A stretch of DNA of 64,000 nt from the NCBI GenBank assembly GCA_021234155.1, contig JAJEKV010000051.1:1986754-2050753 (forward strand). The letters run 5' to 3'. The notes below the pieces were generated by a model. That model ran no database searches and had not been told where the DNA came from. It saw nothing but the letters and a program-made list of their open reading frames with translations. The position numbers and the translations under genes are program-made. Position 1 is the stretch's first letter; every line of letters begins with the position of its first letter. Below are positions 1 to 12,363 of this stretch, in pieces. This stretch comes from Isoetes taiwanensis (lineage: Eukaryota; Streptophyta; Lycopodiopsida; Isoetales; Isoetaceae).

Positions 1-1453
1 AGCAGACTTTGATATTGGAAAGCCCCTTGGAAGAGGAAAATTTGGAAATGTCTATCTCGCTAGAGAGAGGAAGGTAACTAATCCTTTTATTATCCTGTAT
101 GATAATGGAAAAATCAGATCATATTATGGTAGTAATGCATTATTTCCCTTTATGTTGGCGCAGAGCAAGTATGTTGTAGCATTAAAGGTACTTTTCAAGA
201 ACCAACTCCAACAATCTCAAGTTGAGCATCAGCTTCGTCGAGAAATTGAAATACAAAGCCATCTTAGGCATGCAAACATTCTTAGACTGTACGGTTATTT
301 CTACGACCAGGTATATTATTGCTTTCCGCTATTAAACAATCTAAACAGTCCACACTATCTGCATATTTGATATGTATGATCTAAAGTTTTTTTTTCTGCT
401 GATGCATCTGCAACATCCAGAATAGGGTTTACTTGATATTAGAGTATGCTGCTAGAGGAGAACTTTACAAGGAACTTCAACGTTGCAAGACCTTCGGAGA
501 AAAGCGGGCAGCAACTGTGAGTCAATATCTTCATAAATAATTCATGTTACGCCAAGTGCATACTTCCTTATTCTGTCCTTTGCAGTATATTGCTTCCTTG
601 GCAAGAGCCCTGATTTACTGCCATGAGAAACATGTCATTCATCGGGACATCAAGCCTGAGAATCTTCTTATTGGTTTGAAGGTGTTGAGTTTTTTCTTGC
701 AATAATTTGCTTTCTCCATTGAGTTTGGAAAGCTTTAACACTTCTCTTGGTACCAGGGGGAACTTAAAATAGCAGATTTTGGTTGGTCAGTTCACACCTT
801 CAATAGGAGGCGCACTATGTGTGGCACACTTGATTATCTGGCACCTGAGATGGGTAAGTCCTTTCTTTCTTTCCTCTCTTATCAGTAGAGATATTGGACT
901 TAGCTCCTGCAATGGGAAAAAGGAAAAAGGAACCTAAAGGTGTAATAATTGTAAGGAGGTTATTTTTACAGTGGAGAACAAGGAGCATGACACTGGCGTG
1001 GATATTTGGAGTTTGGGGATACTCTTATACGAGTTTCTTTATGGAAAGCCTCCCTTTGAAGCAGAGAAGCATTCTGACACATATAAACGGTATGTCGTAT
1101 TTCAATTCAGTTATTCTTAGCTCTAACTTGTGTCATGACAAGATTAATGATGTACTTCTTGTTGGTGCAGCATTGTTCGTGTAGATCTTAAATTTCCTCC
1201 CAGGCCAGTGGTATCACAGGCAGCTAAGGACCTAATTAGTCAGGTGGATTTATGTGCCCAATTTAATTAAGCTTTTTGTGATGTAAATTAATTAAGATCT
1301 TCCTGAAGATATTCAAACAGTTAGGGGCTGAATTTCTTGAACTTTCCTCTGATGCAGTTATTGTTGAAGGACTCGTCTCAGCGGCTTCCATTGAAACAAG
1401 TCTTGAATCATTCTTGGATCGTCGCCAATGCTGATCCATCTGGTGTGTGTTAA
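1..1453 (+). CDS. AUR: Aurora-type Ser/Thr kinase, 5' truncated by window edge
   Basis: This gene encodes a mitotic Aurora kinase, which phosphorylates histone H3 and spindle/phragmoplast targets in the nucleus and cell plate (family knowledge). I read eight exons with GT-AG introns and compatible phases: 2-73 (partial), 164-310, 421-516, 586-681, 757-853, 972-1089, 1171-1243 and 1358-1453 (TAA). In order the sequence shows the glycine loop [11 protein letters not shown], the VALK lysine, catalytic loop [15 protein letters not shown], the activation loop [16 protein letters not shown] and the C-lobe, ending ...SGVC. The DFGWSVH and [13 protein letters not shown] motifs are diagnostic of Aurora rather than other AGC kinases. 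No stop or frameshift interrupts the joined exons. The N-terminus and promoter lie outside the window, so Aurora alpha (AUR1/2) versus beta (AUR3) class is not decided. Confidence 0.93.
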
Positions 1454-2198
1454 GACATGGCTGCCAAGATTTCAATGTCAGTTGCTTTTACACAGATTGG
1501 AGACTGGCTACAATTTAATCTTCTGATGGAGAAAATGGAGACCAAGCTATCCTATCCGTTATAAATAAGATACCAACAGGTTGTATAGATAGTATGTTTA
1601 TAGTACAAATTCTCCTGAGTTTTGCTAGAGGTTCATTTTCAAGTGAACATCTTCAGAAAAGAGTTGATTCAGCGGTCTTACTAGCTCTGCATTCTCAAGA
1701 AACAACATGTTCTTGAAAAGAAAGAGTTGTGTTTAATGAAAGTCAGTTTCCTCCACGAGGCCGTGCGTGGTAGTAGTATGATTGAGTTTCTCTAAAAGTT
1801 TTTATGGACGCAGATACTTCACATAACCAATTAGGGTTGTTTGCAATCAGCTTGCACTACCTAAACTCATTTTAGTAACATAATTAAGTACGTACGAAAA
1901 TGAGTAAAAACAAGAAACATGATAGCTGAAAGTACCTCTACTAATTGACACCCAAAGAGACTTAAAGCAACTTTATTCAAATTGTTATACACCAGGCACT
2001 CCAAGAATACATGCTACTCCCTCAACATTGGCATGAACAACGGCAAATTCCACTAGAATTTTTTTAAGAATGACTTCCAAAGTATTGGCCGCTTTTCTTC
2101 ACATTGTATTGTTTCGTACTTACTCATTGTATGGTCCCAGAAGTGAAACTAAATATAAGGGCACTTTTGGGTTACTCTAAACCACTAAGCTTTATGCC
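1454..2198. other. Intergenic / Aurora 3' flank
   Basis: AT-rich sequence directly after the Aurora stop codon. It presumably contains the 3' UTR. I see no further coding signal or repeat. Confidence 0.6.
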
Positions 2199-2490
2199 TC
2201 ATTTTTGGGTTGGCCCTAGGGGGGCAAACCCTCGCTCATGTGGGTTTTCGACATATTCTGAGTATATGCTAGAATATGGCTAGAATATGCTGAAAACTGT
2301 TGCAAACTATTGGTCACTTGCATTATGGATAGTTGATGTTTGAACCGCCTAACCCGCAAGACAGATCCAGGAGGAGTGTTGATATTGGCCGTCGGGACTT
2401 GAAACAAATTTTTATGCAAGGCAAAGCAGTGTTTGGCTGGATCCACCGTTGCTTCTTGGGTCCTTTTAAACTTCAGTTCAACCATTCTTA
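2199..2490 (+). repeat. Dispersed repeat family R1, copy 1
   Basis: This copy opens with a GGTTGGCCCTAGGGGGGCAA palindrome-like block. It continues through a GCTCATGTGGG segment, several AT-rich ATATTCT/ATATGCTAGAATATG motifs and a GAACCGCCTAACCCG block. The same order recurs at 4381-4640 (plus) and 28440-28665 (minus). It has no coding capacity. It could be a SINE, a TRIM or another small non-autonomous element, since no terminal repeats or target duplication were identified. Confidence 0.7.
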
Positions 2491-3539
2491 CCTTCAAAAA
2501 AAATAAAAATAAAAAAATCAACCATAGCAACTATGGTATTCACAAATCTACCCATGCAATTTACTTGCTCCCATGCCTTTTTAACAAGTTTGTTCTTAGT
2601 TAAAAAATACAGCTCTTGTGGCCACTGATTTGCTCTGCCTCAAAGAACCGAATTTCCCTTTTCTTCAAGCTATCAACAGATCTTCTTTTTGCTTCATCAC
2701 GTGGAAATCTGTAGCTTGGCTAAGCAATTCAAGCCCTTTCAAATGGCTTTGCACCGGAGTAAAGATAGGTATTACACGGATTCTTACAACATGTTCTTAC
2801 AGTAGGAGTTTTGCAGTAAGAATTCTTTTGTGGGGCTATAGTTCTAGGGATAGCTTTCAAGCTCCATAGTGCAGAGGCAAGAATCGAAGCTTGTCATTAT
2901 TTCTATTTTTTTGCTGGTTTCATTTGTTCAGGCAGTCTATGTCTTGTTCTACGATTCCCTTGTTTTGTTGAAGAATTACTTCAAAATTTTGAGCCTATTT
3001 CTTCTAGCTGGGTAGCATAGTTGATGCTTGCAAGATGCATGGTAATAAAGAACTAGGAAAATGATGCTTTGGCAAAATATTACATGATTTCTGTTATGCT
3101 GCAGGATACGTGCTGATTTCAAACCTGCATGCAGTTGACTAAATGGGAGAGGACTTTGTGAACTAGACAAGTTAATGCGTTATGTAGGGTTGTAGTAAAA
3201 CATGTTTAGCAGCTTACAATATTGATCTCTCTGTGAATTTATGGCTCATAACCTGGCTGGTTTGGAAATAATTTGTATAGATGTGGAATATGTAACTTGA
3301 GCAGTCGTTATGTCATTGATGCCATACTCATCTCCCTAAGGCCCAGGACAACGAGCATTTGACTGTTGGGATGCATGTAGTGTAAAAGAAAAGGAGTCAG
3401 GTCTAAGAGCAAGAATACGATTGAAAACAAGAGTTTGTCTCATTTGTATTTGTATATTCAGGTACTACAAATTAATGCTATGTTTTTCTTATTTTCTATT
3501 GTGTATGCTTAACAGGTAATTGCAACATGATCTTTTGAG
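2491..3539. other. Intergenic, nothing recognised
   Basis: Contains short unsupported open frames only. No domain, repeat or RNA gene was recognised. Confidence 0.5.
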
Positions 3540-4310
3540 AGATTTTGAGATCCTGTTGTGGCACAACATAACAAAGGCTTCGCATTAGAATGCTTTAATC
3601 TCATGAGAGGCCAGGCTGTAGTTCCAAGTGAGGTCACATTTTTAAACATGTTGAAAGCATTGCCTAGCATGGGCACAGATGCCAGGGAAGATGCATCCAT
3701 GAGCAGATTCTCAGTTATGGTCATTAATCTGACCACGTTGTAGGAGAGGCCCTTATAGATATGTATGTTAAGTGTGGGAGCTTGGAAAAGGCAGAAAACG
3801 TATTTAAGAGATTGTCAACATAAAGCATAGTTTCATGAAATGTGAGGATTTCGGGCTATGCTCAGCATGGAAAAAACTGTCTTGTCTTAGAATACTTTCA
3901 AATGATGCAATGTGAAGGGATAAAGCCAAACCAAATTTCATTTCTCAGCCTTCAGAAGGCCTGTATCAGTAGCGCAGCATCCACAGGAAATATTTGGCGA
4001 GTGCCAAACAAATTCATATCTAGGTGATCACAAATGTTATGAATGCCTGCAATTTTTCTAATACAATGATTGAAGGAGATAAATTTACATGGACAATTAT
4101 GATTGGCAGCCTGTGCATGTGCAGTATAAGAATTGCAATGAAGATATTGGCCTTTTTGGCCATATGCAAGAGTATGACCTGCTGGCAGATGATGTCACTT
4201 ATGTCAATGTTGCGGGGGAATGCTTTCAGTCTCAATAGACTCTACGATGAGGCAAATTCGTTCATGTATACCTTGTGCCTAGCTAGCTTTTGCATTGTAT
4301 AGAGTAATGT
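3540..4310 (+). pseudogene. Pentatricopeptide-repeat (PPR) protein remnant
   Basis: PPR proteins bind organellar RNA through tandem ~35-residue helical hairpins. Translating this stretch in several frames gives characteristic PPR pieces. They are FALECFNLMRGQAVVPSEVT FLNMLKAL near 3585-3665, GALIDMYVKCGSLEKAENVF near 3750-3815, and SGYAQHGK...YFQMMQCEG IKPNQISF near 3845-3950. A weaker HMQEYDLLADDVTYVNVAGE follows near 4160-4220. The pieces sit in different frames with stops between them, so the gene is broken. The motif style (YVKCGSLEKA, SGYAQHG) is that of the PLS class involved in RNA editing, but no E/DYW tail is visible. A second piece lies at 4640-4960, after an inserted repeat. Confidence 0.8.
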
Positions 4311-4380
4311 AGAGGTTGTTGCAACAGAATCCATGTGCCCGCTACATAATCTCACTCATAAGGCGGATTTTGCATGTCAG

Positions 4381-4640
4381 CATGCCATTTTTTGGGTTGC
4401 CCCTAGGGGGGCAAGCCCTTGTTGGGTTGCCCCTAGGGGGGCAAGCCCTTGTTTATGTGGGTTTATGGCATATTCTAAGTATATGCTAGTATATACCAGG
4501 AATATACCAATGACTGCTCCAAACTTACTGTAGAGCGTAAACTCTCGGTCGTGGCTGTTCTGGGCAACTATTTTGAAACCGGCTAACCGGATTCTACAAT
4601 CTGTTTTCTGTTCTTCTGTGCGTACAAAGAAAATGGAGGG
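4381..4640 (+). repeat. Dispersed repeat family R1, copy 2, with internal 30-bp tandem duplication
   Basis: This copy has the same block order as the one at 2199. The 30-bp unit containing TTGCCCCTAGGGGGGCAAG is exactly duplicated (4392-4421 and 4422-4451). A GAAACCGGCTAACCGG block lies near 4573. It sits between two PPR pieces, so it may have inserted into the PPR locus. Confidence 0.7.
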
Positions 4641-4960
4641 ACTTGACTGCGGCCAGAAGGGTTCAGTTCCTTGTAACATCTACTGGGCTGGACTCGATTG
4701 CTTTCTTGGGCAACCATCTGATACGCCTCTATACAGGTTGGGGGAGTTTGTTTGAAGCAAATCGGGCATTCAATAAAGTTGTGAAGCCCACATGGAATGC
4801 AGTTATATCGACAAATTCTAAGCTAGGTGAAAGCAGGAGAGCCCTTGAGTTTTACCATACAATGGAACAGTCCAGCGTGAAGAGTGATAGGTACGTGTAC
4901 AATGCTCTTCTGCATTACTTGGGAAGCCAACAGCAGTTGTACAATAGAATTCGTGGAAAG
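4641..4960 (+). pseudogene. PPR protein fragment
   Basis: One frame gives LGNHLIRLYTGWGSLFEANR AFNKV followed by WNAVISTNSKLGESRRALEF YHTMEQ and SDRYVYNALLHYLGS. These are three successive PPR-like helical pairs. There is no start codon in PPR context and no tail domain. The frame ends in non-coding AT-rich sequence at about 4960. It most likely belongs to the same decayed PPR gene as 3540-4310 or to a neighbouring paralogue. Confidence 0.7.
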
Positions 4961-6063
4961 GGGGCGGGCTTATTGTTGTTGGCTATGAGGCTCGTCAATT
5001 TGGTGTCAAACGGTAATATGCAAATTTGTTTGTTTTTTCAGAGCCTGAGTAAGTGTTCTAATGGGCCAAATTTGTCAGCCGCAAAGATCTGCGTTATATA
5101 TACATGCATTAATGTTAAATGCTTTTCTAGCTTGAACTGAGATGTGTTCAATCTGTGCGTCTTATATATCATATGTGGGAATAGATTCCACATGATATCT
5201 CTTAAAAGTTCCCCTATCATCTAATATAGGATTAGTCTATTTTTTGTATAAAACCATGTGTTGCTAGTGTATGGTACCCAATGCCTACCTACCAGATCTG
5301 AGTTGTTCTGTGTTTGGGGCACGATCAGATGGAAAAGGAAACAAGCAGTACTGAGTTCAGTATTCCATGTACTGGATTCTTTTTTTTAGGGCTTTCAGTT
5401 CCAGTAAAATATTCAAAGACTAATCACCATTAATGGGCGTTTATACACTATATGAGGTGGGGACAGGACACGGAAGAAAAAATAGGTGGATAATTAGTTT
5501 TGCATAAGGTCTCGAAGTTTCATCAAATAAACCTTTGAGCAGGAGGAAGTCAAACTTGTGAATGGGAGCACATTCAAAAGATTTATGTCTTTTATGGCCT
5601 ACGGTAACCTCAGGCTTGTACATGTATATCACACTTATTTTTGCATATTCTAATTTGGACTGCCAAATTTGTGCTATCATGAACCCCATCCCTTTTCTTC
5701 TGTAAGCATAGGCATGCAAACCTGAACGATGATAGTCTATTGTTGTTGGCAATTTTGTCGTATCTTTATCTTCTTCCCTTCTTGTCAATGTTGTCTAGTT
5801 TTCATAATGGTAGTAACCTTTTCTAATCATCATCAGAGGATATGATACATGAGCCTGAGTAATAGAACACTGGCACAGTGTAACGGCATGCTTGCATAAT
5901 GCATCTAGTCATGCTCTGGACTTTTTGATGCCATAATCTGCCTAGACCCTTTAGCGGTTTGCCTTTTTAAATTATGCACTTGTGGATAGCTTCATGATTA
6001 GATGTTTTGAGGATTTCTATGCCAAACAAACTTCTTATCTGTGTGAAGCTTCTAATCAGGCCA
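4961..6063. other. Intergenic; no upstream POLH exons found
   Basis: I looked here for the N-terminal exons of DNA polymerase eta (the HVDMDCFYVQVE region) and found none in any frame. The rest is AT-rich and unassigned. Confidence 0.5.
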
Positions 6064-8822
6064 ATGCGAGGAGATGAAGCAAAGAAATTATGTCCTGATA
6101 TAAATCTTGTTCAAGTGCCTGTGTCACATGGGAAAGCTGACCTTACTATTTATCGAGATACTGGAACAGAGCCAAGCTCAGTTATGCATATTTTTTGAAG
6201 ATTCTGAAATATCTTGAATTTTTTATCATAGTTTTTGTTCTTTACCATTTCCCTTCCCCAGGTAGTAAATATTCTTGCACGTACAGGAAGATGTGAAAGA
6301 GCATCCATTGTGAAGTGTATCTTGACATCACAGAGGCTGCCTTAACTCATCTTTCCCAAAGGCATTCTATAGTTTGCACCTGCAACCAAGAGGCTTTCAA
6401 GACGCACATTGTTGGCCTTGCTGATGTATGGCATGCTTGGGCTTTCATTGTTATCATCTTGTTCACTTTGTGCATTTTTTATTTGAAGCATTGGAATTAT
6501 TGATACAAGGATGGTGAAGTAGAGAAATGGCTTTGTGCAAATGATGGAGATTATGGTGACCAGTTGTTAGCTTGTGGGGCCGTCATTATTGCTGAAATAC
6601 GAATGGCAGTCTTAGCAGAAACTCAATTCACTTGTTCTGCAGGAATTGCCCACAACAAGGTAAATTTGTCAATCAAGCCATAGGACGAGCATAGAAGAAA
6701 ATTGTATAATTTCTTGTGAGGTATACATTGGGTGTGCAGATGCTTGCAAAGTTAGCTAGTGGTATGCACAAACCTTCTCAACAAACAGTTATTTCCTCAA
6801 GCGCGGTTCCTGCCTTGCTTGCGTCTTTACCTATAAGGAAGATGTGAGCGCTTGTTTTTTATTCTTATGTGGAATGCATTGCATGGATGGGTTCATGCTC
6901 ATGTAGATCTTCTTTATGTGGTGGCATGCTAGAGGACAGTTGGGTGGCAAGCTTGGGCATGCCTTGGAGACTGATTTGGGAGTCAAGACAGCAGGTGATC
7001 TTTTGCAATACTCGGAAGGCAAGCTGCAAAGCTTCTATGGATCAAACATTGGGTATGATTACAGTCATTAATTTCTTTCTTATTGAATAAGCATCTGCTG
7101 CCAAAGGCTGGTTTTGGAGGATGTAAGAGCAAATGCATAGTAAAATCTCAATTTCATTGTAATTCAAATAAGAGAAAAAAGGAAAAGTGTAAAAAGCAAG
7201 CCAAACACTAGCTATTGAATATAAGAACAGATGATGATGACGGGCCACACTGCCTAATTAAATGGTGAAATGCAAGGTGGTTCCATTTATGGTGCTTTCC
7301 AGTCGTCAAAAGCTTGGGGAACTTTAAGGTTGCCAAAAATATTTGTTTGTTAGCAGGTTTGAAGTCCTTTTAGAAAATGAGCTCTCTTTAGTTATTACAA
7401 AGTTGAAAGCATGTCTTATGAAAAGTGATTGAAAGATACTTGTGGCTCATAAGTATGATGTTTCTGTAAATTGACAGAACTTGGCTATGGAGAATTGCTA
7501 GGGGCATAAGCGGAGATGAGGTTCAAGAGCGTACTCTTCCAAAAAGCCATAGTAGTGGGAAAACGTTTTCTGGACCAGCGGCATTGAAGGATCATGATTC
7601 TGTAACTTTTGTTTTGCTTTACCATAATGTTACTACATGTGAAACACTAGGCACTAGCCTCTGCAACATAGTTGTGACTTCCTTTTTGTTGTTTTTATAG
7701 GTTAGCTATTGGCTAAAGCAACTTGCCTGGCTAAAGCAACTTGCCTAGCTTTGGATATGCAGCAAAACCATCGAACTGCGCGGCTCCTTACCTTGCATGC
7801 TGTATGTCACATGGTATTTCTCACATGCCTGTACATCTATTGTCATTGTTGGTTGACATAGAATTGTCATATGTCTGTCAATTTGCACAGCAAAGTAATG
7901 CAGGCAGGAAGTTTTCATCAAAATCATGTGCACTAAGATATGGCAAAGATAAGATCGTTGAAGATGCATGCATTCTCTTCGACCGGGGATTGAAGGAGTA
8001 CTGCTTAGCGGTCCCACATTTGTTTACAAAGCAGAGGGTTTGGTCGGTTAATGGATTATCAATAACTGCATCCAACATAGTTTCCTTGCCTGCGGTTAGT
8101 TTTAGAACGCTTAAAATTCCATCGAGATATTGTTAATAACACTTCCTATATGCAGGGGGTAGATTGCATAACTCGTTTTTTTTCAATCAGCATCAAATGT
8201 TGATAGTCAAGTCTCAAGTAGCACTGCTGCAGAAAACCCTGCAAATGATTGTGGTTTGATTGAGGAAGCTGCTTTTTAGACAGATTGTGATGGGCACTTC
8301 CAAAATGAGGGTGAACAGGCAAGTTCTTGCCATGAAGTGTTAACTTCAGTATTCCCAAATAATGCTTCTCACCAGAGAGAGAATAGAGATAACTTCGAAG
8401 GTGAGAGAGATCTTGAAGCTGAAGATACACAAGAACTAAATCCAACTGGTGGATCAGAAGCATGGAATATGCAAATGCAGGAAAAGGACAACCTTGAATC
8501 AGCAAGGCTAGATGTGGAAGGGGCATCATCCATGAAGCAAGAAGGGCAACCAGTAGGAACCACCCGACATGAATTTCGTCCAAACAGTATCTTATGCAAG
8601 CCGAACAAAACCCAGAGTTCTCTTAAGCTGAAGGATCTATGGGAAAGGAAGGAAACTAATTCTAGTAGCTTATTGCCACAGTACCAAAAAATCGATGAGA
8701 AGGTGCTTTCCGAGCTCCCTTTGGAGATCCAACTAGAGATACGGGAAATGTACCAACAGAAGCAGTTACCTAAGACTAAACGTTTAAAAATTGAAGATTT
8801 GTTTAAGAACCCCAAATTATAA
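6064..8822 (+). pseudogene. POLH: DNA polymerase eta (Y-family translesion polymerase) pseudogene, 5' missing
   Basis: Pol eta bypasses UV photoproducts at stalled forks. I can follow colinear exons at about 6064-6176 (MRGDEAKKLCP), 6262-6425 (VVNILARTGRCERASI ... EVYLDITEAA), 6510-6659 (CGAVIIAEIR ... FTCSAGIAHNK), 6740-6843 (LAKLASGMHKPSQQTV), 6933-7052 (QLGGKLG ... SFYGSNIG), 7478-7601 (TWLWRIARGISGDEVQ), 7701-7801 (NHRTARLLTLHA), 7891-8094 (KFSSKSCALRYG) and about 8155-8822. The last carries an LPLEIQLEI segment that matches a ubiquitin-binding motif. Damage: one base is lost at 6310-6311 exactly in the catalytic SIDE codon pair. The donor after 6176 reads CC instead of GT. An 18-bp duplication with an in-frame TAG lies at 7746, and another TAG at 8277. 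The N-terminal palm is absent. It is therefore non-functional. Confidence 0.9.
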
Positions 8823-10635
8823 GGAAGATGAAAATTGCTCTGAAATTGTTTTTGAGGGGGCTTTGTACAAAATATTATTGTTCTATCACTATTGGCAATG
8901 GAATATCAATAAGGTCGACACAATGCTAGTCCTAATGGGAACGTCCGTGGATGAGGAGTCGTATTAAACTTGGCATGCATAGTCTAGGTGCGACCAAGGG
9001 ATGGTTCATGTGCCGAATATGTATATTATAAACATTGAGAATACACTTGGCATAAAACGTGGGTTACGATGCCATATGTATAACTAAGAAATAGCATCTT
9101 GGCCCAAAGTATCTTTCCAACCCAAGTTGCATAATAAATCTGCTCAAAAAACAAACCCTAGTTGCATATTATATCTTGTTATGAATTGAACGTCAAATTT
9201 TTCACATGCTTCTTCTACAGCTACAACTTAGAATACATAATTTTAATCAGTGCATTCATGATAGTAACAACTGCCCCAATTCCATAGTGTAAGATGTAAT
9301 TGTGCATCTTCCTACCTAAAGCTAGATCAACCTTTCTTGCACATATTTCGGGCATGTGCTGACTGAAATAGCTGAACTGCCTCCTCCATCAACCCTGCCC
9401 AGCATAACCAGCAATAACTATATGATCAAAGACATTCCATTGCATTGCAATACATCTCTATAAGAAGGCTTACTATGTAAATATCTTTTTGTAACATATC
9501 ATGTGTGATGTAATCATGGATGCACTTACTATCTAAGCGCGCCCACATGTGCCAAATGCTTGAAGAAAAGAAGCAGATGATATAACCAGCATAAAAGTTG
9601 GTAGTGAGATATCCCTTCATGCCTTATCAGAACCTTCTGTTATAGATTGACGTCATGTTCACATTGCTTAACATTCTATTCTTAGATCTTATGCATTGTC
9701 ATCCCAAAAAAAAAACATCTTTAATAATAGATAATAGTTGGTCTATAGCCAGCAACAAGGGGAAATAAAAATCAGAAGATAGTGCCATCATTGCATTTTA
9801 GAAAGAAATGTAAAGTAGATTTGTACATGCATGGGGTCCGAAGAATCAGTCAAATCAAAAGCACTTGCTTTTCTCAAATAAACTTTTACCTTTGAAGAGT
9901 ACGAAGCTAGTATGAGTAAACCTTTGCCTGAATAATTGTGGAACTTGAAACCGCCACGTCTGAATGAATGGCATAGATACCCATCAAAGAAATGGCTCTG
10001 CAAGCATTTTTGAAACAAAGGACAATGATTCGAAGCATAAAAATGAAGTAAACTCAACCTTGAATATCTTACTTGATCTGTAGCATTATAAGGGAACAAA
10101 GGTTTGACCTTTTAACCATGGCGGCGAATCTATAGAAAAAATGTCCGGCTAAAAGTCAAGATCAGGGCGAATACCGTCAATCATGCCTTCGTGCTATAGG
10201 AAGCAGGCCAAGTCGGAGCTCGTTTGGTAGAAGAGCAGTCGAACTTTAAAAAATTAATAAATAAGGTAACCTACTACCCCTTTGTATTAAAATATAAAAC
10301 AATCATAAAAAATAGCATTTTAGCGAAGATTCGCCCCTTACGGGAAACTCTAAACATAACTTTCAACTACGACTTAAGCCACTTCACAAAACATGTACAT
10401 CCATTCTCTCCTCTATTACACTTCTCCTTATGCTTCTGCCATCCTAGTTCCATACCAAGCACCAAACACCAATACGTTGCACTCAAACCCCAAAGTCCAT
10501 GTGTCCACCTGGATCCTAGTCCAACAAGACCTCAACATCTAAGGAGAACTTAGTGATGCAAATGGGTACCATCACCTCAAAATGTCAATGTTTTAAAATA
10601 GCAATTTCGATTCAAATACTCTATTGTCTACAACT
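8823..10635. other. Intergenic, nothing recognised
   Basis: AT-rich DNA without homology that I recognise. A short ACGACTTAAGCCACTTCAC piece at about 10370-10390 matches part of repeat R2. Confidence 0.5.
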
Positions 10636-10696
10636 ACAACTTAAGCCACTTCACTCTCTGGCCATGGAGGGCAACCCTCCGTGCGCAACACCTTGT
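10636..10696 (+). repeat. Dispersed repeat R2, copy a
   Basis: About 60 bp (TTAAGCCACTTCAC ... GAGGGCAACCCTCCGTGCGC) recurs at 21082-21141. It contains a short palindrome, GAGGGCAACCCTC. Its identity is unknown. Confidence 0.75.
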
Positions 10697-10990
10697 TTGG
10701 TATATGTAGCATAATAACAGGGGGTTTCCTTTGTATTTTTGTACGCTTTTCACTAAGGTTTTGCTATGATTTTGTGGTGTATTTCAATTGATGTACTAAT
10801 GCGTACATCTAGAGTGCGCATACGCTTTCATTATTTTTTATGGCACTTAGACAATGGTTTATCCCCTTCAAAAATAAAAAATTTCTAACATGGCATGCAA
10901 GGCTCGAGAGCTTTTACTTTAGGGTTCTCCTAAAATGATTAGGGTAAATCGTGCCCTCCCAAATCGTCTGCTGTTCTTCGTCCCGCCTGC

Positions 10991-11097
10991 GGGCAATTTC
11001 GCAATGGCGTAAACCATGGAGGGATTGGATGGCTAAGCCATTTTTCCGGCCGCTCTGGGCAATTTCGCAATGGCGTAACCATGGAGGGATTGACTAC
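10991..11097 (+). repeat. 66-bp tandem duplication
   Basis: GGGCAATTTCGCAATGGCGT followed by ACCATGGAGGGATTG occurs at 10991 and again at 11057. The second unit is partial. Confidence 0.85.
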
Positions 11098-12363
11098 GGC
11101 GCGATTTTCCATGGTTGTAGTAATGCTCTTATGCAAAGGCCCAAGCTTCCAATTCTAAGCAAAGGTAAGAAGGTACATGGTTTCTTCTCGAGCAATCATT
11201 CATCCTCCAAGAATGGCCTATCTTTTAAAAACGTAGTAACGGACCTGCAAATGCATTGGATCTGATTGATCCTACCAGACGCCAGAGGCCTCTCGTTGTT
11301 TTACCCTCTTCGCATTATTCATACCTTCCTAAATATACAGCAATGGTTGAAGCATGTTTTCTACAGATTCTCTTAACTCTTTCACGATGGATGTTGTCAA
11401 AGAATACAGAGTTCAGGTTATGCTTTTGGCCATTTTTCCAATAATTGATTTAGGGATAATGGAAGCAAGGCTCTATGAGTCAATAATCTGAATACTTTGT
11501 GAAATCAAAGAAAAGCTCTCCAACCGCTTGCTTGCCTCTCCGCCTCGCATAAACCCGCCTCTTCCCAAGGATAATGTAACTAGACGAGGTAATTCATCCT
11601 TAGGATACTTGTTGTCTTGACACGCACCTCTGGATAATAGCATGTGGAAGTGTTGTCTTCAAGTTCATGGCAGCAGCAAAGAAGAGTTGTGTCCTCTTTG
11701 GATTGCTTTCCATGAGCACATAGAGTTAGCTTAAAAATGTTTTCATGATCATGAACAGATTAGGAGGTCCTTGAAGAGGACGCTTTTATAAATTTATGTA
11801 GCCAAAAAGGCGTGAATCCATGGCCTAGATATCATGCTAAACACTTACATAATTTGTTGTAGGTCGAATGAAGTTGCTTTGAGTCTTCTTCAAGGTACAC
11901 GGCGTAGATAGAACATCTTGGTTGACCAAAGACGAAATTCATAGATCCTTGAAGAAGAGAAGCTTATTATGCAAAGGGAGAGGATGAAGAGGCGATGGAA
12001 GAAGTTTGGAAGAAGTTTGGCGAGCTCGCCATCGTTGAAGCGATGCATATTGTGCAACTCCCCGCCACTTTTGTAATGATTTTCATCAAAGACCATACTA
12101 ATCCGGTTGGCCATGCTTAACAAAAAAAACATTGCATGCACATGTGAAAGCACCTTGTAAGGTCACGAACCTATTATATTAACTATGTTCTCTACTTTTT
12201 TTCATAAATTAAGATTGTATATTTGATTCTGAGATTTGAATAGTTTTCCATAAACAAGGTGCCCAATTGTAGATAATCTTTGCTACACATATTGCTACAT
12301 GTCTCATATATTCTCACGTTTGTTTTTTTTTTATGGCCCGAAGGGCCAAAAATTTTTTTTACT
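11098..12363. other. Intergenic, nothing recognised
   Basis: Short open frames are present but none shows a family signature. Confidence 0.45.

Noticed and set aside
11256-11444. Open frame DLIDPTRRQRPLVVLPSSHYSYL as a conserved gene
   Set aside because: I could not assign it to a family and found no extension up- or downstream in compatible frames.
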